Below the pieces are notes generated by a model. It was given only the letters and a program-made list of their open reading frames with translations. It did no database searches and was not told the DNA's origin. Shown in pieces: positions 50,427 to 61,154 of a stretch of 64,000 nt of DNA. A program made the translations under genes and the position numbers. Where the stretch lies: assembly GCF_006829085.1 (NCBI RefSeq), contig NZ_BJTC01000020.1, positions 1 to 64,000 on the forward strand, in the 5' to 3' direction. Origin of the DNA: Chryseobacterium sp. ON_d1 (GTDB lineage: Bacteria; Bacteroidota; Bacteroidia; Flavobacteriales; Weeksellaceae). The first letter of the stretch is position 1; every line of letters starts with the position of its first letter.

Positions 50427-51305
50427 ATGAGTGAATTAGAAAACATTCTGAGAGAAATAACTCCACTGTCTCCTGAGGATAGCTTTCTCGTATTTGACAG
50501 GATTAAGGCTTCTTTTGACTTTCCCTATCATTACCATCCGGAGATTGAAATTAATTTTGTCTACAAAGGAAAAGGCTACCGCAGAATGATAGGTGATCAT
50601 ACCGGAGAGATTGGTAATCTGGAATTAGTGCTTGTAGGACCAAATTTGCCGCATTGCTGGGCAAACTACCGGTGTAAAAACAGAAAAACCCACGAAATTA
50701 CCATACAGTTTAATCAGGATTTCTTTAATCAGTCCATGATGCAGAAAAATATCCTGAAACCCATCAATAATCTGATGAAAGACTCTATCAGGGGTATCCT
50801 TTTTTCTTCGGAAACAGCAGAAAAACTAAAAGATTCGTTTCTCAACCTGTCCAAGATGAACAGTTTTGAATCCTTTATAGAAATTATGAAAATTCTGAAT
50901 GAACTTGCTATTGCCGAAGATAAAACGCTTCTTTCATCATACAGTATTGAGCTTGAGACTTTTGATGATAATGATAAGATGAAGGTGGTACACGATTTTG
51001 TGCATAAGAATTTTGAAAACAAAATAACGTTGGACAAGGTAGCTTCATTGGTGAATATGAGCAATGTGACGTTCAACAGGTTTATTAAAAAAAGAACAGG
51101 GAAAACCTTTATCAACTATCTGAATGAAATAAGAATCAGTTATGCTGCACGTTGGCTGATGGAGAAAAACCTTACCGTTTTTGAGATTGCTTTTGAAGCT
51201 GGGTTTAATAATATTGCCAATTTCAATAAGGTATTTAAATCCATCAAAAAGACGACTCCAACCGAATTTAAAGAACAATTTAAAGGAGTAAAAAAGATCG
51301 AATAA
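50427..51305 (+). CDS. AraC-family regulator with cupin sensor
   Basis: From the ATG at 50427 (MSELENILREITPLSP) the protein has 292 residues. The upstream open frame is hydrophobic and unlike the family. An N-terminal cupin (FPYHYHPEIEINFVYKGKG) senses a small ligand and the C-terminus is an AraC domain (VASLVNMSNVTFNRFIKKRT; FEIAFEAGFNNIANFNKVFK). It lies directly before the glycan utilisation operon on the same strand and may regulate it. Confidence 0.9.
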   Translation: MSELENILREITPLSPEDSFLVFDRIKASFDFPYHYHPEIEINFVYKGKGYRRMIGDHTGEIGNLELVLVGPNLPHCWANYRCKNRKTHEITIQFNQDFFNQSMMQKNILKPINNLMKDSIRGILFSSETAEKLKDSFLNLSKMNSFESFIEIMKILNELAIAEDKTLLSSYSIELETFDDNDKMKVVHDFVHKNFENKITLDKVASLVNMSNVTFNRFIKKRTGKTFINYLNEIRISYAARWLMEKNLTVFEIAFEAGFNNIANFNKVFKSIKKTTPTEFKEQFKGVKKIE

Positions 51306-51346
51306 TTTAAATGTATTTTTACATTATTATGTCAGCATATAATAGA

Positions 51347-51370
51347 AAACCGGGTATTCATATCCGGTTT
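51347..51370 (+). terminator. Terminator after AraC gene
   Basis: Stem AAACCGG/CCGGTTT, 10-base loop, followed by ATTTTT. The rest of the 378-base gap up to the SusC gene is very AT-rich; it must hold the operon promoter, but no clean TAnnTTTG was found. Confidence 0.75.
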
Positions 51371-51683
51371 ATTTTTGAGGAAAAACCAAAAATAAATCCT
51401 CTTTTTTTAATTGTTTTTGATGGGTTGTATTTGTTTGATATATAGTGTGTTAGTGGTTGTAAAATAAAATTACTGAAAAAATAATATCGTTTTATGATAA
51501 AATAGTATTATATCAGACTATTTACAAAATTTAGATTTGTGAATGTGAATTAAATCTTAACGAAACTTTAAATAATTTAATACATAAACAGCAAAATTTT
51601 GCTGAAAAAACAATAATTTATTTTGTATTGAAAAATAAAGTAATGTCATTGATTCTCAATTAAATCTAACGAATCTATACCTT

Positions 51684-54644
51684 ATGAGAAAAGCAGTTAT
51701 ACCCGTTCTGTTCGTTTTTTCACTTACTGCGAATGCACAGGAGAAAAAATCAGCCGACACTACGAAGACAACCAGTATTGAGGAGGTCGTGGTCACCTCT
51801 TTGGGGATAAAAAGACAGGCCCGTTCTTTGACGTATTCCAGTCAGCAGATTGGCGGAGATGAGCTTACAGAAGTGAAAACTCCCAATCTATTAAATTCGA
51901 TCAACGGAAAAGTTTCCAATGTTCAGATCAACAGAACCAATGGTGTAGGAAGCTCCGTAAGGGTAATTATGAGAGGAAATAAGTCTGTAAACAATACGCA
52001 GCCATTATATGTAATTGACGGAATTCCTATTATCAACGGAACAGGAAAATCTGCAGATATTGGGCAGTATTCCAATATGCCGGATCCGGGCGACGTTTTA
52101 AGCTCCATCAACCCTGATGATATTGAAAGCATCAACTTCCTGAAAGGTGCTTCTGCTTCTGCATTATATGGCTCTGCCGGAGGTAACGGAGCTATTTTAA
52201 TTACGACTAAAAAAGGACGTGCAGGGAAAAGCTCAATTACCTATAGCTCCAGCTTTACGGTAGACAGAGCCTATAGTCTTCCAAAGCTGCAGCACAGTTA
52301 TTTATCTTATGATCCATCTGTAGCGGGATCACAGCCAGGGCAATCTGTAGACAGCTGGGGTGCAAAGGGATCTTCCAAAGATTATCTTAAAGATTTTCTG
52401 CAAACTGGAACGACATGGGTAAACAGTCTTTCTTTCCAGTCAGGAAACGAAAGATCAACCAGCTATTTCTCTATCGGAAATACCACGAATAAAGGAGTGG
52501 TTCCGATGTCGTATTTTGATCAGTACAATGTCTCTTTCAGAAATTCAAGTAAGTTTTTGGATGATAAACTGACTTTAGATGCCAACTTCATCGGATCATT
52601 ACAGGAAAGTAAGAACAGACAGACTCCGGGAGCCTCTTTTTCACCTTTAACGAGTTTGTACTGGCTGCCGAGAGGGGTAGATTTTGACCAGTATGGAGAG
52701 AATAACTATTCTTATTTAGATAAAACAAGATTTTTGCCGGCTCAAAACTGGTGGGAAGTAAACCCAGATGGAAGCTTCAAAGGAAATCCGGTGACACAGA
52801 ATCCTTACTGGATCTTAAACAGAAACCCAGTTACAGTAAGTAACAAAAATACATACGGAGCATTATCCCTTTCTTATCAGATCAATCCTTGGTTAACGGC
52901 GAGAGTGAGAGGAAACTATAGCTGGAATATTTCAGACAGCCAGCGTGATATTGCTGCTTTCTCTGCACCAAGCTTACTGGCAAACGGGACAAATGGCAGA
53001 ATGCTTAAAAATACCTACGAAAACACTTCTACTTATGGAGATGTTTTATTAATTGGTAGTCCTAAAATAAGTGAGACCATCTCATTAGATTTTACTGTAG
53101 GAGGAAGTATCAATACTACAAGAAATAAAATAGGACAGATTGATAACGCTTACCTGGCGAATCCGAACCTTTTCACTATGAACAACCTTCAGTGGAATAT
53201 CAACAGATCACCGGGAGATGGCTATCATAATACCTATACCAATATGAAAAAACAGGTACAGTCTGTATTTGCAAGTGCTTCTGTAGGGTATAAGAATATG
53301 TTCTATGTAGATATGACTTTCAGAAATGACTGGGATTCTACGTTAGCATTAACAGGAAGAACAGGATTTGATTATGAATCTGTAGGAGCAAATGCTATAT
53401 TATCTTCTATCTTCAAACTTCCGGAAGTGATTAATTTCTGGAAAGTAAGAGGTTCTTATGCAACAGTGGGATTAGGATTACCTACCAATATTTCCAATGC
53501 AATGCTTGAATACAATAAAGGATATACCTATGGTGTAGATGCAGGAACTATTGTATATCCTAAGAGTTCTTTTGCTACAGGTGCAGGTTTTGAAGCACTG
53601 CTTCCAAGACCGGAACTGAATAAAACATTTGAAGCAGGTACAGAGCTGAGATTGTTAAATAACAGACTAAACTTTGATATCACTTATTATAACTCGAACA
53701 CAAGTAACCAGTTACTGGAAACAACAGTCTTTTCAAACTTAGGAGGTTTAGCGCCGGGATCCTATTATCTAAATGCAGGGAAAATCAGAAATACAGGTTT
53801 TGAATCCTCTCTTTCTTATAAAATCTTTGGTTCAGAAAAATTTGGATGGACAACTACGTTGAATGCTTCTGCTAACAAGAACAAAATTGTTGAATTATTC
53901 CCGCCAAGCCTTAGTATCCCGGAAAATCAACTTTTCTCATTAACAGGAGGAGGGGATTATACAAGACTTAAGCTTGGAGGTTCTTTTGGAGATCTTTACG
54001 GAATTAAATTCAAAAGAGATGACCAGGGACATATTTTAGTGAATGAAAAAGGAGTTCCTTTAGCTGAAAATACACCGTCTTATTTAGGAAATCCAAACCC
54101 TAAGTTTATTCTTGGATTCAATAATGCGTTCAATATCGGTAAACTGGGAATTTCTTTCCTTATTGATGGAAAATTTGGAGGCAAAGTATTGTCTCTTACA
54201 GAAAAAGCCAATGATTTGTATGGGGTAAGCCAGGCTACCGCTGATGCCAGAGATGCTGGCGGGGTAGCGATTCCAAATGCAGTATATGCACCGGGAACTC
54301 CAAATGCAGGGCAGGCTTATACAGGCTTAACCAATGCAAAGGATTACTATAAAGGCGTAGGAACCACTGAAGGTTACGGAAAAGGAGTAGACGAAGCCTA
54401 TCTGTATAGTGCTACAACTGTACGTTTACGCCAGGCATCTGTTTCTTATACCTTTGATGTGGATTCAAAGTACCTGAAAAATGCAACGGTAAGTTTAGTA
54501 GGAACTAACCTGTTCTTCTTTTACAAAAAAGCACCATTTGATCCCGAACAGGTATCAGGAAACACACCTGGTGGGGTTGGGGTAGACTCGTTCGGTCTGC
54601 CGGTTACAAGATCTATCGGATTATCATTAAAAGCTAACTTCTAA
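51684..54644 (+). CDS. SusC/RagA-family TonB-dependent transporter
   Basis: A 986-residue outer-membrane importer of glycans. Signal peptide (cut after LTANAQ), then a TonB box region (TSIEEVVVTSLGIKRQ), plug domain (QPLYVIDGIPIINGTG, GSAGGNGAILITTKKGRAGK) and a long barrel ending FGLPVTRSIGLSLKANF. The carboxypeptidase-D-like domain usual at the N-terminus of SusC proteins is absent. Pairs with the SusD gene 17 bases downstream. Confidence 0.93.
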   Translation: MRKAVIPVLFVFSLTANAQEKKSADTTKTTSIEEVVVTSLGIKRQARSLTYSSQQIGGDELTEVKTPNLLNSINGKVSNVQINRTNGVGSSVRVIMRGNKSVNNTQPLYVIDGIPIINGTGKSADIGQYSNMPDPGDVLSSINPDDIESINFLKGASASALYGSAGGNGAILITTKKGRAGKSSITYSSSFTVDRAYSLPKLQHSYLSYDPSVAGSQPGQSVDSWGAKGSSKDYLKDFLQTGTTWVNSLSFQSGNERSTSYFSIGNTTNKGVVPMSYFDQYNVSFRNSSKFLDDKLTLDANFIGSLQESKNRQTPGASFSPLTSLYWLPRGVDFDQYGENNYSYLDKTRFLPAQNWWEVNPDGSFKGNPVTQNPYWILNRNPVTVSNKNTYGALSLSYQINPWLTARVRGNYSWNISDSQRDIAAFSAPSLLANGTNGRMLKNTYENTSTYGDVLLIGSPKISETISLDFTVGGSINTTRNKIGQIDNAYLANPNLFTMNNLQWNINRSPGDGYHNTYTNMKKQVQSVFASASVGYKNMFYVDMTFRNDWDSTLALTGRTGFDYESVGANAILSSIFKLPEVINFWKVRGSYATVGLGLPTNISNAMLEYNKGYTYGVDAGTIVYPKSSFATGAGFEALLPRPELNKTFEAGTELRLLNNRLNFDITYYNSNTSNQLLETTVFSNLGGLAPGSYYLNAGKIRNTGFESSLSYKIFGSEKFGWTTTLNASANKNKIVELFPPSLSIPENQLFSLTGGGDYTRLKLGGSFGDLYGIKFKRDDQGHILVNEKGVPLAENTPSYLGNPNPKFILGFNNAFNIGKLGISFLIDGKFGGKVLSLTEKANDLYGVSQATADARDAGGVAIPNAVYAPGTPNAGQAYTGLTNAKDYYKGVGTTEGYGKGVDEAYLYSATTVRLRQASVSYTFDVDSKYLKNATVSLVGTNLFFFYKKAPFDPEQVSGNTPGGVGVDSFGLPVTRSIGLSLKANF

Positions 54645-54661
54645 CTTTTACAATTACGAAA

Positions 54662-56287
54662 ATGAAAATCAATACTATAAAAACATTGGTATTTGGAGCT
54701 GCAGTGCTGCTTTCCGCATCAGGATGTACCAATGACTTTGATCAATATAATCAGGAAAAGCTGGGAGGCCCTGAAAACTTTTATGCTGACTTTATTGCTG
54801 TTGTAAACCCCATGAAATCTATTCAGAGAGGATTGCAGTCAGATTATCAGCTTTATCCTAACCTCAGTGCAGATATGTACAGTGGAATGTTCAGTACAGC
54901 AACGCCATTCAACGGAGGGGTAAACAATCTTACGTACTCTATGATGGATGGGTGGAACAACAGAATTATTGCGAGACAGCAGGATATCTTCAACTATTCT
55001 ATCATCATTGACAATGCTGCTAAAAATAACTATCAGGGAGTAGATTTCACAGGAACTTTTGCTGTGAAGAAAATCCTAAAAGTGATTACCGCAGCAAGAG
55101 TTTCAGATAGCCACGGTCCTGTAGTGTACAGCAAGTATGAAACTCCAAACGCTAACGGAGTTACAGATTTTGACTCTCAGCAGGATGCTTATAATTATTT
55201 TATCGCTGATCTTACTGCAGCTATTGCCGATTTGCAGAAAGTTATTGCCATGCCAGCAACAAAGAATGTAGAAGATAGATCTTCTCTGAAAAATGCGGAT
55301 TTGGTTTACGGAGGAAATATGGCTCAGTGGGCAAAATTTGCCAATTCATTAAAGCTTAGGTTAGCGATGAGAATGAGCTACGCAGATCCCGCAAAATCAA
55401 AACAGTATGCAGAGGAGGCTCTGGCTTCATCAGCAGGATTGATTACTGACAATGCCGATAATGCGCTGATCAGTGTGGGACAGTCAGAATTGAGTTTTAT
55501 TATCTATTCATGGGGAGATTGTTTAATTGGAGCACCTTTGATGGCTTATATGAACGGATACAATGATCCAAGACTTCCTGCCTATGCTATTCCTGCATCT
55601 GATCCAAGCTTACAGGGAAAATATATAGGAATACGCCAGGGAATTGATTTATTAAATGGTAAATCAACATACGGTGGATTCTCACAGCCACAGGCAAAAT
55701 CTGCCAACGGAGATTATTTTTCCGGTACTGACGGTAAAATGAAATTATTCACCGCTGCAGAAACATGGTTCCTGAAGGCAGAAGCTGCTTTGAGAGGATA
55801 TGCCGGAGCAGGTGATATTCAAACCAACTATACTACCGGGGTTCAGCAGTCTTTCGGGGAATGGGGGAAAAGTGCAAGTGTCGCTACTTACCTTGCAGAT
55901 ACAACTTCCACAGAGGCTCCTTATATTGATCCGAAAAATCCAGATAATAATGTGCCTGTTGGAAATCCTCAGTTAAGTACCATCACCATTGCATGGAATA
56001 ACGGGGATACCAACGAAAGAAAATTAGAAAGAATCATTACTCAGAAATGGCTTTCCCTTTATCCGAACGGACCGGAAGCCTGGGCAGAGCAGAGAAGAAC
56101 AGGATATCCGGTTCTTTTCAAGGTAAGAAAAAATGACAGTGGAGGAGCCATCAGTACAGAGGCAATGATCAGAAGGATTCCTTTCACTATTGATACCAAA
56201 ACGTCATTATATAATTACCAGCAGGCTGCACAAATGCTGAACGGCCCTGATACCGGAGGCACTAAGCTATGGTGGGATAAAAAATAA
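54662..56287 (+). CDS. SusD/RagB-family glycan-binding lipoprotein
   Basis: A 541-residue surface lipoprotein that caps the SusC channel and binds glycan. Lipobox LLSASGC with Cys at residue 22. The SusD-like fold is supported by YGGNMAQWAKFANSLKLRLA, the C-terminal ERIITQKWLSLYPNGPEAWA and an all-helical TPR-like frame. Most like the SusD-like_2 group. Confidence 0.92.
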   Translation: MKINTIKTLVFGAAVLLSASGCTNDFDQYNQEKLGGPENFYADFIAVVNPMKSIQRGLQSDYQLYPNLSADMYSGMFSTATPFNGGVNNLTYSMMDGWNNRIIARQQDIFNYSIIIDNAAKNNYQGVDFTGTFAVKKILKVITAARVSDSHGPVVYSKYETPNANGVTDFDSQQDAYNYFIADLTAAIADLQKVIAMPATKNVEDRSSLKNADLVYGGNMAQWAKFANSLKLRLAMRMSYADPAKSKQYAEEALASSAGLITDNADNALISVGQSELSFIIYSWGDCLIGAPLMAYMNGYNDPRLPAYAIPASDPSLQGKYIGIRQGIDLLNGKSTYGGFSQPQAKSANGDYFSGTDGKMKLFTAAETWFLKAEAALRGYAGAGDIQTNYTTGVQQSFGEWGKSASVATYLADTTSTEAPYIDPKNPDNNVPVGNPQLSTITIAWNNGDTNERKLERIITQKWLSLYPNGPEAWAEQRRTGYPVLFKVRKNDSGGAISTEAMIRRIPFTIDTKTSLYNYQQAAQMLNGPDTGGTKLWWDKK

Positions 56288-56315
56288 TAAATATTCAGAA
56301 TCACTCGTTAGTAAA

Positions 56316-56434
56316 GAGACATCTCAAAATCAGTTTTTATCTGAAACAACCATTGAGGCAGGAGGATAGAGTAGAGCCTCCAAAAAATTTATAGTTTCGT
56401 TTTTTAAGCCTGAATGAATTTTTGAGATGCTCTC
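56316..56434. mobile_element. Possible small inverted-repeat element (MITE-like)
   Basis: GAGACATCTCAAAA at the left and TTTTGAGATGCTCTC at the right are inverted copies with one extra base, enclosing about 90 bases without a gene, between the SusD and MFS genes. Size and ends suit a MITE or an insertion sequence remnant; no clear target duplication was seen. It could instead form a long hairpin that reduces readthrough. Confidence 0.4.
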
Positions 56435-56461
56435 ATTTTCTTTAGAATCTTATTTTTAAAT

Positions 56462-57760
56462 ATGGGAAAAAACAACTCTGGAGCCCGTCGGATCCAGCCA
56501 ATTCTCTGGATATCCACATTATATTTTGCAATGGGAGTTCCCTTTGTAACCATTAATGCGGTTTCAGGAATCATGTATAAAGATATGGGTGTTTCGGATT
56601 CGCAGATCACATTCTGGACAGCTCTTATCCTGTTTGCTTGGACATTGAAGCCGCTTTGGAGTCCTTTTCTGGAGATCTATAAAACTAAAAAGTTCTTTGT
56701 TGTTTTTACCCAGTTTGCCATAGGAATTCTGTTTGCGTTAGTAGCTTTAAGCCTGCCGATGCATGATTTTTTCAAATACAGTATTGCTCTTTTTGCAGTA
56801 GTGGCATTTTGTGGAGCGACCCATGATGTGGTAGCAGACGGAACGTATATTGGCTTTCTTACCAATAAAGAGCAGGCAAGATATATCGGCTGGCAGGGTG
56901 CTTTTTACAATCTGGCTAAGATTATCAGCAGCGGAGCGCTCGTTTATTTTGCAGGTGTTTTAGAAAAGACAAAAGGTGTTACTCATGCCTGGATGATCAT
57001 TATGGTAATCTATGCATTGCTGTTTTTTGTATTAGCGATTTATCACTATTTCATCCTGCCAAAAGACAACAGAGAAGAACAGAAAAAGGAAAAAACAGCC
57101 GGAAATGTGCGTAAAGAATTATTGGAAGTTATTACCTCTTTCTTTACCAAAAAAAATATTGTATGGTCTGTGCTTTTCATTATTCTGTACCGTTTTGCAG
57201 AAGGATTTGCCATCAAAATTGCTCCTCTGTTTTTTAAAGCTCCAAGATCGTCAGGAGGATTAGGATTATCCACATCGGATATAGGACTTGTCTATGGAAC
57301 TTATGGTTCTGCAGCATTTATCTTAGGTTCTGTACTGGCAGGATATTTTATCTCAGCACGCGGACTGAAAAGATCTTTGATATGGCTTTGCTGTGCATTT
57401 AATATTCCGTTTGTGGTATATGCTTTACTGGCTTATTATCAGCCGGCCGACCTTTTACCTGTAGGAATTGCTGTAGTCGTGGAGTATTTCGGATATGGAT
57501 TTGGCTTTGTAGGGTTAATGCTTTACATGATGCAGCAAATTGCTCCTGGAAAACACAAAACAGCTCATTATGCATTTGCAACAGGAATTATGAACCTTGG
57601 CGTGATGATTCCGGGAATGTTTAGCGGAATGATCAGTGACTGGGTCGGATATAAAATGTTCTTTATCTGGGTGTTGATTGCTACCATTCCAGCATTTTTG
57701 GTCACCTTATTTGTTCCTTTCCCTTATCCTGAAAATCAGAAAGAACAAGAACACAATTAA
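56462..57760 (+). CDS. MFS sugar transporter
   Basis: A 432-residue inner-membrane protein with about 12 hydrophobic segments. HDVVADGTYIGFLTNKEQAR in the first half and a central charged loop (PKDNREEQKKEKTAGN) fit the major facilitator superfamily, in the AmpG-like/oligosaccharide group. Placed between SusD and GH130, it likely imports the mannose-containing disaccharide for phosphorolysis in the cytoplasm. Confidence 0.87.
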   Translation: MGKNNSGARRIQPILWISTLYFAMGVPFVTINAVSGIMYKDMGVSDSQITFWTALILFAWTLKPLWSPFLEIYKTKKFFVVFTQFAIGILFALVALSLPMHDFFKYSIALFAVVAFCGATHDVVADGTYIGFLTNKEQARYIGWQGAFYNLAKIISSGALVYFAGVLEKTKGVTHAWMIIMVIYALLFFVLAIYHYFILPKDNREEQKKEKTAGNVRKELLEVITSFFTKKNIVWSVLFIILYRFAEGFAIKIAPLFFKAPRSSGGLGLSTSDIGLVYGTYGSAAFILGSVLAGYFISARGLKRSLIWLCCAFNIPFVVYALLAYYQPADLLPVGIAVVVEYFGYGFGFVGLMLYMMQQIAPGKHKTAHYAFATGIMNLGVMIPGMFSGMISDWVGYKMFFIWVLIATIPAFLVTLFVPFPYPENQKEQEHN

Positions 57761-57793
57761 TAAACAAATTTTAAATAAAAAGTTAAAAACTTT

Positions 57794-58765
57794 ATGACAG
57801 CTCAATCAGTAATGATCCCTTGGCAGGATCGCCCGGAAGGTTGCAGTGATATTATGTGGAGGTTTTCCGAAAACCCGATCATTAACAGATACGCGATACC
57901 AACATCCAACAGTATATTCAACAGTGCGGTAATTCCATTTGAAGATGGATTTGCCGGAGTATTCCGTTGTGATAACAAAGCAGTACAAATGAATATTTTT
58001 GCCGGTTTCAGTAAGGATGGAATCAATTGGGATATCAATCATGACCCTATTGAAATGCAGGCAGGAAATACGGATATGATTGAATCCGATTACAAATATG
58101 ATCCCCGTGTAACCTTTATTGAAGACCGTTACTGGATCACATGGTGCAACGGATACAATGGTCCTACCATCGGAATCGGATATACTTTTGATTTTAAAGA
58201 ATTTTTCCAGTGCGAAAATGCCTTTCTTCCATTCAACAGAAACGGGGTTTTGTTCCCTGAAAAAATCAATGGTAAATATGCCATGCTGAGCCGTCCTAGT
58301 GATAACGGGCATACACCTTTCGGAGATATTTATATCAGCTACAGCCCTGATATGAAGTACTGGGGAGAACACCGCTGCGTAATGAAAGTAACGCCTTTTG
58401 AAGACAGCGCATGGCAGTGTACCAAAATCGGAGGTGGACCGGTTCCTATCAAAACAGAAGAAGGATGGCTGCTTTTCTATCATGGAGTGATCAATACCTG
58501 CAGGGGATTCAGATATTCAATGGGAGCAGCTTTGCTTGATCTTGAAGATCCTACAAAAGTATTGTACAGGACGAAACCTTATTTGCTGGCGCCGGCAGAA
58601 TTGTATGAGCTGACGGGAGATGTACCCAATGTGGTATTCCCTTGCGCCGCATTGACAGAAGGAGATAAAGTAACGGTATATTACGGTGCTGCTGATACTG
58701 TGGTTGCTATTGCTTTTGGATATATCTCAGAAATCATTGATTTTATGAAAAAGAATTCAATTTAA
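57794..58765 (+). CDS. GH130 beta-1,4-mannosyl phosphorylase
   Basis: A 323-residue cytoplasmic five-bladed propeller enzyme (no signal peptide). GH130 features: the opening FSENPIINRYAIPTSNSIFN, YDPRVTFIEDRYWITW, the phosphate-binding region near IGGGPVPIKTEEGWLLFYHG and the late VYYGAADTVVAIAFG. Context with GH92, GH125 and an endoglycosidase points to Man-beta-1,4-GlcNAc phosphorolysis, as in the N-glycan pathway of Bacteroides. Substrate is inferred. Confidence 0.9.
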   Translation: MTAQSVMIPWQDRPEGCSDIMWRFSENPIINRYAIPTSNSIFNSAVIPFEDGFAGVFRCDNKAVQMNIFAGFSKDGINWDINHDPIEMQAGNTDMIESDYKYDPRVTFIEDRYWITWCNGYNGPTIGIGYTFDFKEFFQCENAFLPFNRNGVLFPEKINGKYAMLSRPSDNGHTPFGDIYISYSPDMKYWGEHRCVMKVTPFEDSAWQCTKIGGGPVPIKTEEGWLLFYHGVINTCRGFRYSMGAALLDLEDPTKVLYRTKPYLLAPAELYELTGDVPNVVFPCAALTEGDKVTVYYGAADTVVAIAFGYISEIIDFMKKNSI

Positions 58766-58891
58766 TACAGTAATATAAGTTTAGGAAAATAGGTTAATCA
58801 TTTTAATTTTCCTTTGTTTTCTGGGAATTGTATAATGGTTTTCCTATTTTTAAACCAACTTTAAAATAAAAAAATTCCGATACCTCTTATC

Positions 58892-61123
58892 ATGAAAAAA
58901 GAACTGCTTATCTGCTTTTTTACCACCCTGATGTCTGTAGCTAATGCCCAGCAAAATAAAAATGATGTTTTATCCTGGGTAGATCCTTTCATAGGAACAG
59001 GAGGTCATGGACATACATTTCCCGGGGCAACTACGCCATTCGGCATGATTCAGTTAAGTCCGGATCAGAATACCAAAAGTGGTGACTGGGATTGGTGCTC
59101 CGGATATCATTACAGCAGTAAGACCATCATGGGCTTCAGCCATAACCATTTGAGCGGAACGGGATGGGCAGATCTTGGAGATATTCTGGTAATGCCTACT
59201 GTGGGGCAGGTAAAAATGATTCCCGGATCAGAAGAAAATCCGGAAACAGGGTACCGTTCAAAATTTACCCATGATAAAGAAGTGGCTTCTCCCGGATATT
59301 ATTCCGTAATGCTGGACAGCTATGGAATTAAAGCAGAGCTCACTGCCTCTCCAAGAGTAGGATTTCACAAATATACTTTCCCGAAAAGTAGTGAAGCCAA
59401 TATCATTATTGATCCTACCAATAAAATCTTCGGAAATATCTACCATACTTTAGTCAGTGTGGAAGGCAATAATAAAATCAAAGGATACTGCTACAGCAAC
59501 GGCTGGGGAGGTAAACGGTTTGCTTACTTTGTGATGGAGTTTTCCAAACCGTTTAAGTCTTACGGCGTATATGCTGAAGGAAAAATTAAAAATGATGAAA
59601 AAATTGCTCTTGCCAAAGATGCTAAAGCTTTTGTAAGATTTTCGACAGAAGACCAGGAAAGTATTGAAGTAAAAGTATCTTTATCTCCGGTAAGCACAGA
59701 AAATGCACAGGAAAATTTCGATACCGAAGCAAAAAATATTGATTTTGCGAAAGCGAAAGAAACAGCACAAAAAACCTGGAGAGATCTAATCGGAAGGTTC
59801 CAGGTGACAGGAGGTACAGACAGCCAGAGAAAAATTTTCTATACGGGCGTTTATCATACATTCATTGCACCCAATCTTTACATGGATGTCAATGGAGATT
59901 ATGTTGCTGCTCAGGAAAATATGAATACGAAATGGTTTACGAATTACAGTACATATTCTTACTGGGATGGATTCAGAGCAACTCACCCGCTGTTGACCAT
60001 CATGGATCAGAAACATACAAAAGAATTTGCCAACTCTTTGATCAGCAGATATACAGACCGTAAAGATCATATGCCCATCTGGGAGCTTTGCGGATATGAT
60101 AACTTCTGTATGCTCGGCTATCACAGTGCTTCGGTAATCTGGGATGCCATTTCAAAAGGAGTTCCGGGTATCGATGCAGAGAAAGCATTTGCTGCAATGA
60201 AAGATGCTTCTTTAACGGATAAAATGAGCAGCAGCGACGGAGGTGGAGGTCTTAATGATTATATCAGGTTAGGCTACACACCGTCAGAAAACGGAGCTTC
60301 AGTTTCAGCAACATTAGAATATGCCTATGATGACTGGTGCATTCAGCAGCTGGCAGAAAAATTGGGTAAAAAAGACGAAGCAGAAGTTTACAGAAAACGT
60401 TCTATGAACTTCCTGAATACTTTCAATAAAGAAAATAATCACTTCTGGCCAAGACAAAAAGACGGAAAATTCTTAGCGGATTTTGTTCTTAATGACTGGA
60501 AAAAACTTCAGCCACACTGGGTTTCTGGAAATATCTGGGCCTATGACTTCTTTGTTCCACACCAGATTGATGAAATGATGAATCTGTACGGAGGGAAAAA
60601 AGGATTTGAAGAAAAGCTGGATAAAACCTTCACAGAAGCACTTCACATGGAAGGAGAGCAGCACGTAGATATCTCAGGATTCATCGGGTCTTTAGGATTC
60701 GGGGATGAACCGGGACATCATGTTCCGTACCTGTACAATTATGCGGGAAGCCCTTACAAGACTCAGAGAATGGTAAAATATATCCGCGACAATATGTACG
60801 CGGCAAAACCGGACGGAATAGTAAATAACGAAGACTGCGGTCAAATGTCAGCGTGGTATATCTTCTCATCATTAGGATTCTATCCTGTGACACCGGGAAA
60901 ACCTGTTTATGCCATCGGAGCCCCACAATTCCCGAAGGCTTCTTTACAGTTGGAAAACGGAAAAACGTTCACAGTGATTGCAGATAAGATCTCCGACAAG
61001 AATATTTATGTACAGAAAATGTTCCTGAACGGAAAAGAATACAAAAGCTGGGAGCTGAACCACAGTGACATCATGAACGGTGGCGAACTGAGATTCGTAA
61101 TGGGAAGTAAACCGGTAAAATAA
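58892..61123 (+). CDS. GH92 alpha-mannosidase
   Basis: A 743-residue calcium-dependent exo-alpha-mannosidase with signal peptide (cut after SVANAQ). Family hallmarks: WVDPFIGTGGHGHTFPGATT, MGFSHNHLSGTGWADLGD, the catalytic region around GFGDEPGHHVPYLYNYAG and NNEDCGQMSAWYIFSSLGFY. Most GH92 enzymes remove alpha-1,2 or alpha-1,3 mannose from high-mannose glycans; linkage is not readable here. Confidence 0.95.
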   Translation: MKKELLICFFTTLMSVANAQQNKNDVLSWVDPFIGTGGHGHTFPGATTPFGMIQLSPDQNTKSGDWDWCSGYHYSSKTIMGFSHNHLSGTGWADLGDILVMPTVGQVKMIPGSEENPETGYRSKFTHDKEVASPGYYSVMLDSYGIKAELTASPRVGFHKYTFPKSSEANIIIDPTNKIFGNIYHTLVSVEGNNKIKGYCYSNGWGGKRFAYFVMEFSKPFKSYGVYAEGKIKNDEKIALAKDAKAFVRFSTEDQESIEVKVSLSPVSTENAQENFDTEAKNIDFAKAKETAQKTWRDLIGRFQVTGGTDSQRKIFYTGVYHTFIAPNLYMDVNGDYVAAQENMNTKWFTNYSTYSYWDGFRATHPLLTIMDQKHTKEFANSLISRYTDRKDHMPIWELCGYDNFCMLGYHSASVIWDAISKGVPGIDAEKAFAAMKDASLTDKMSSSDGGGGLNDYIRLGYTPSENGASVSATLEYAYDDWCIQQLAEKLGKKDEAEVYRKRSMNFLNTFNKENNHFWPRQKDGKFLADFVLNDWKKLQPHWVSGNIWAYDFFVPHQIDEMMNLYGGKKGFEEKLDKTFTEALHMEGEQHVDISGFIGSLGFGDEPGHHVPYLYNYAGSPYKTQRMVKYIRDNMYAAKPDGIVNNEDCGQMSAWYIFSSLGFYPVTPGKPVYAIGAPQFPKASLQLENGKTFTVIADKISDKNIYVQKMFLNGKEYKSWELNHSDIMNGGELRFVMGSKPVK

Positions 61124-61154
61124 GAATCATAAAATAAACGAAATAAAAGTATCA

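Noticed and set aside
58766..58891. Imperfect inverted repeat in the gap between GH130 and GH92
   Set aside because: The arms (AGGAAAATAGG and TTTTCCTATTTTT) pair only in part and are far apart in AT-rich DNA; not convincing as terminator or regulatory element.
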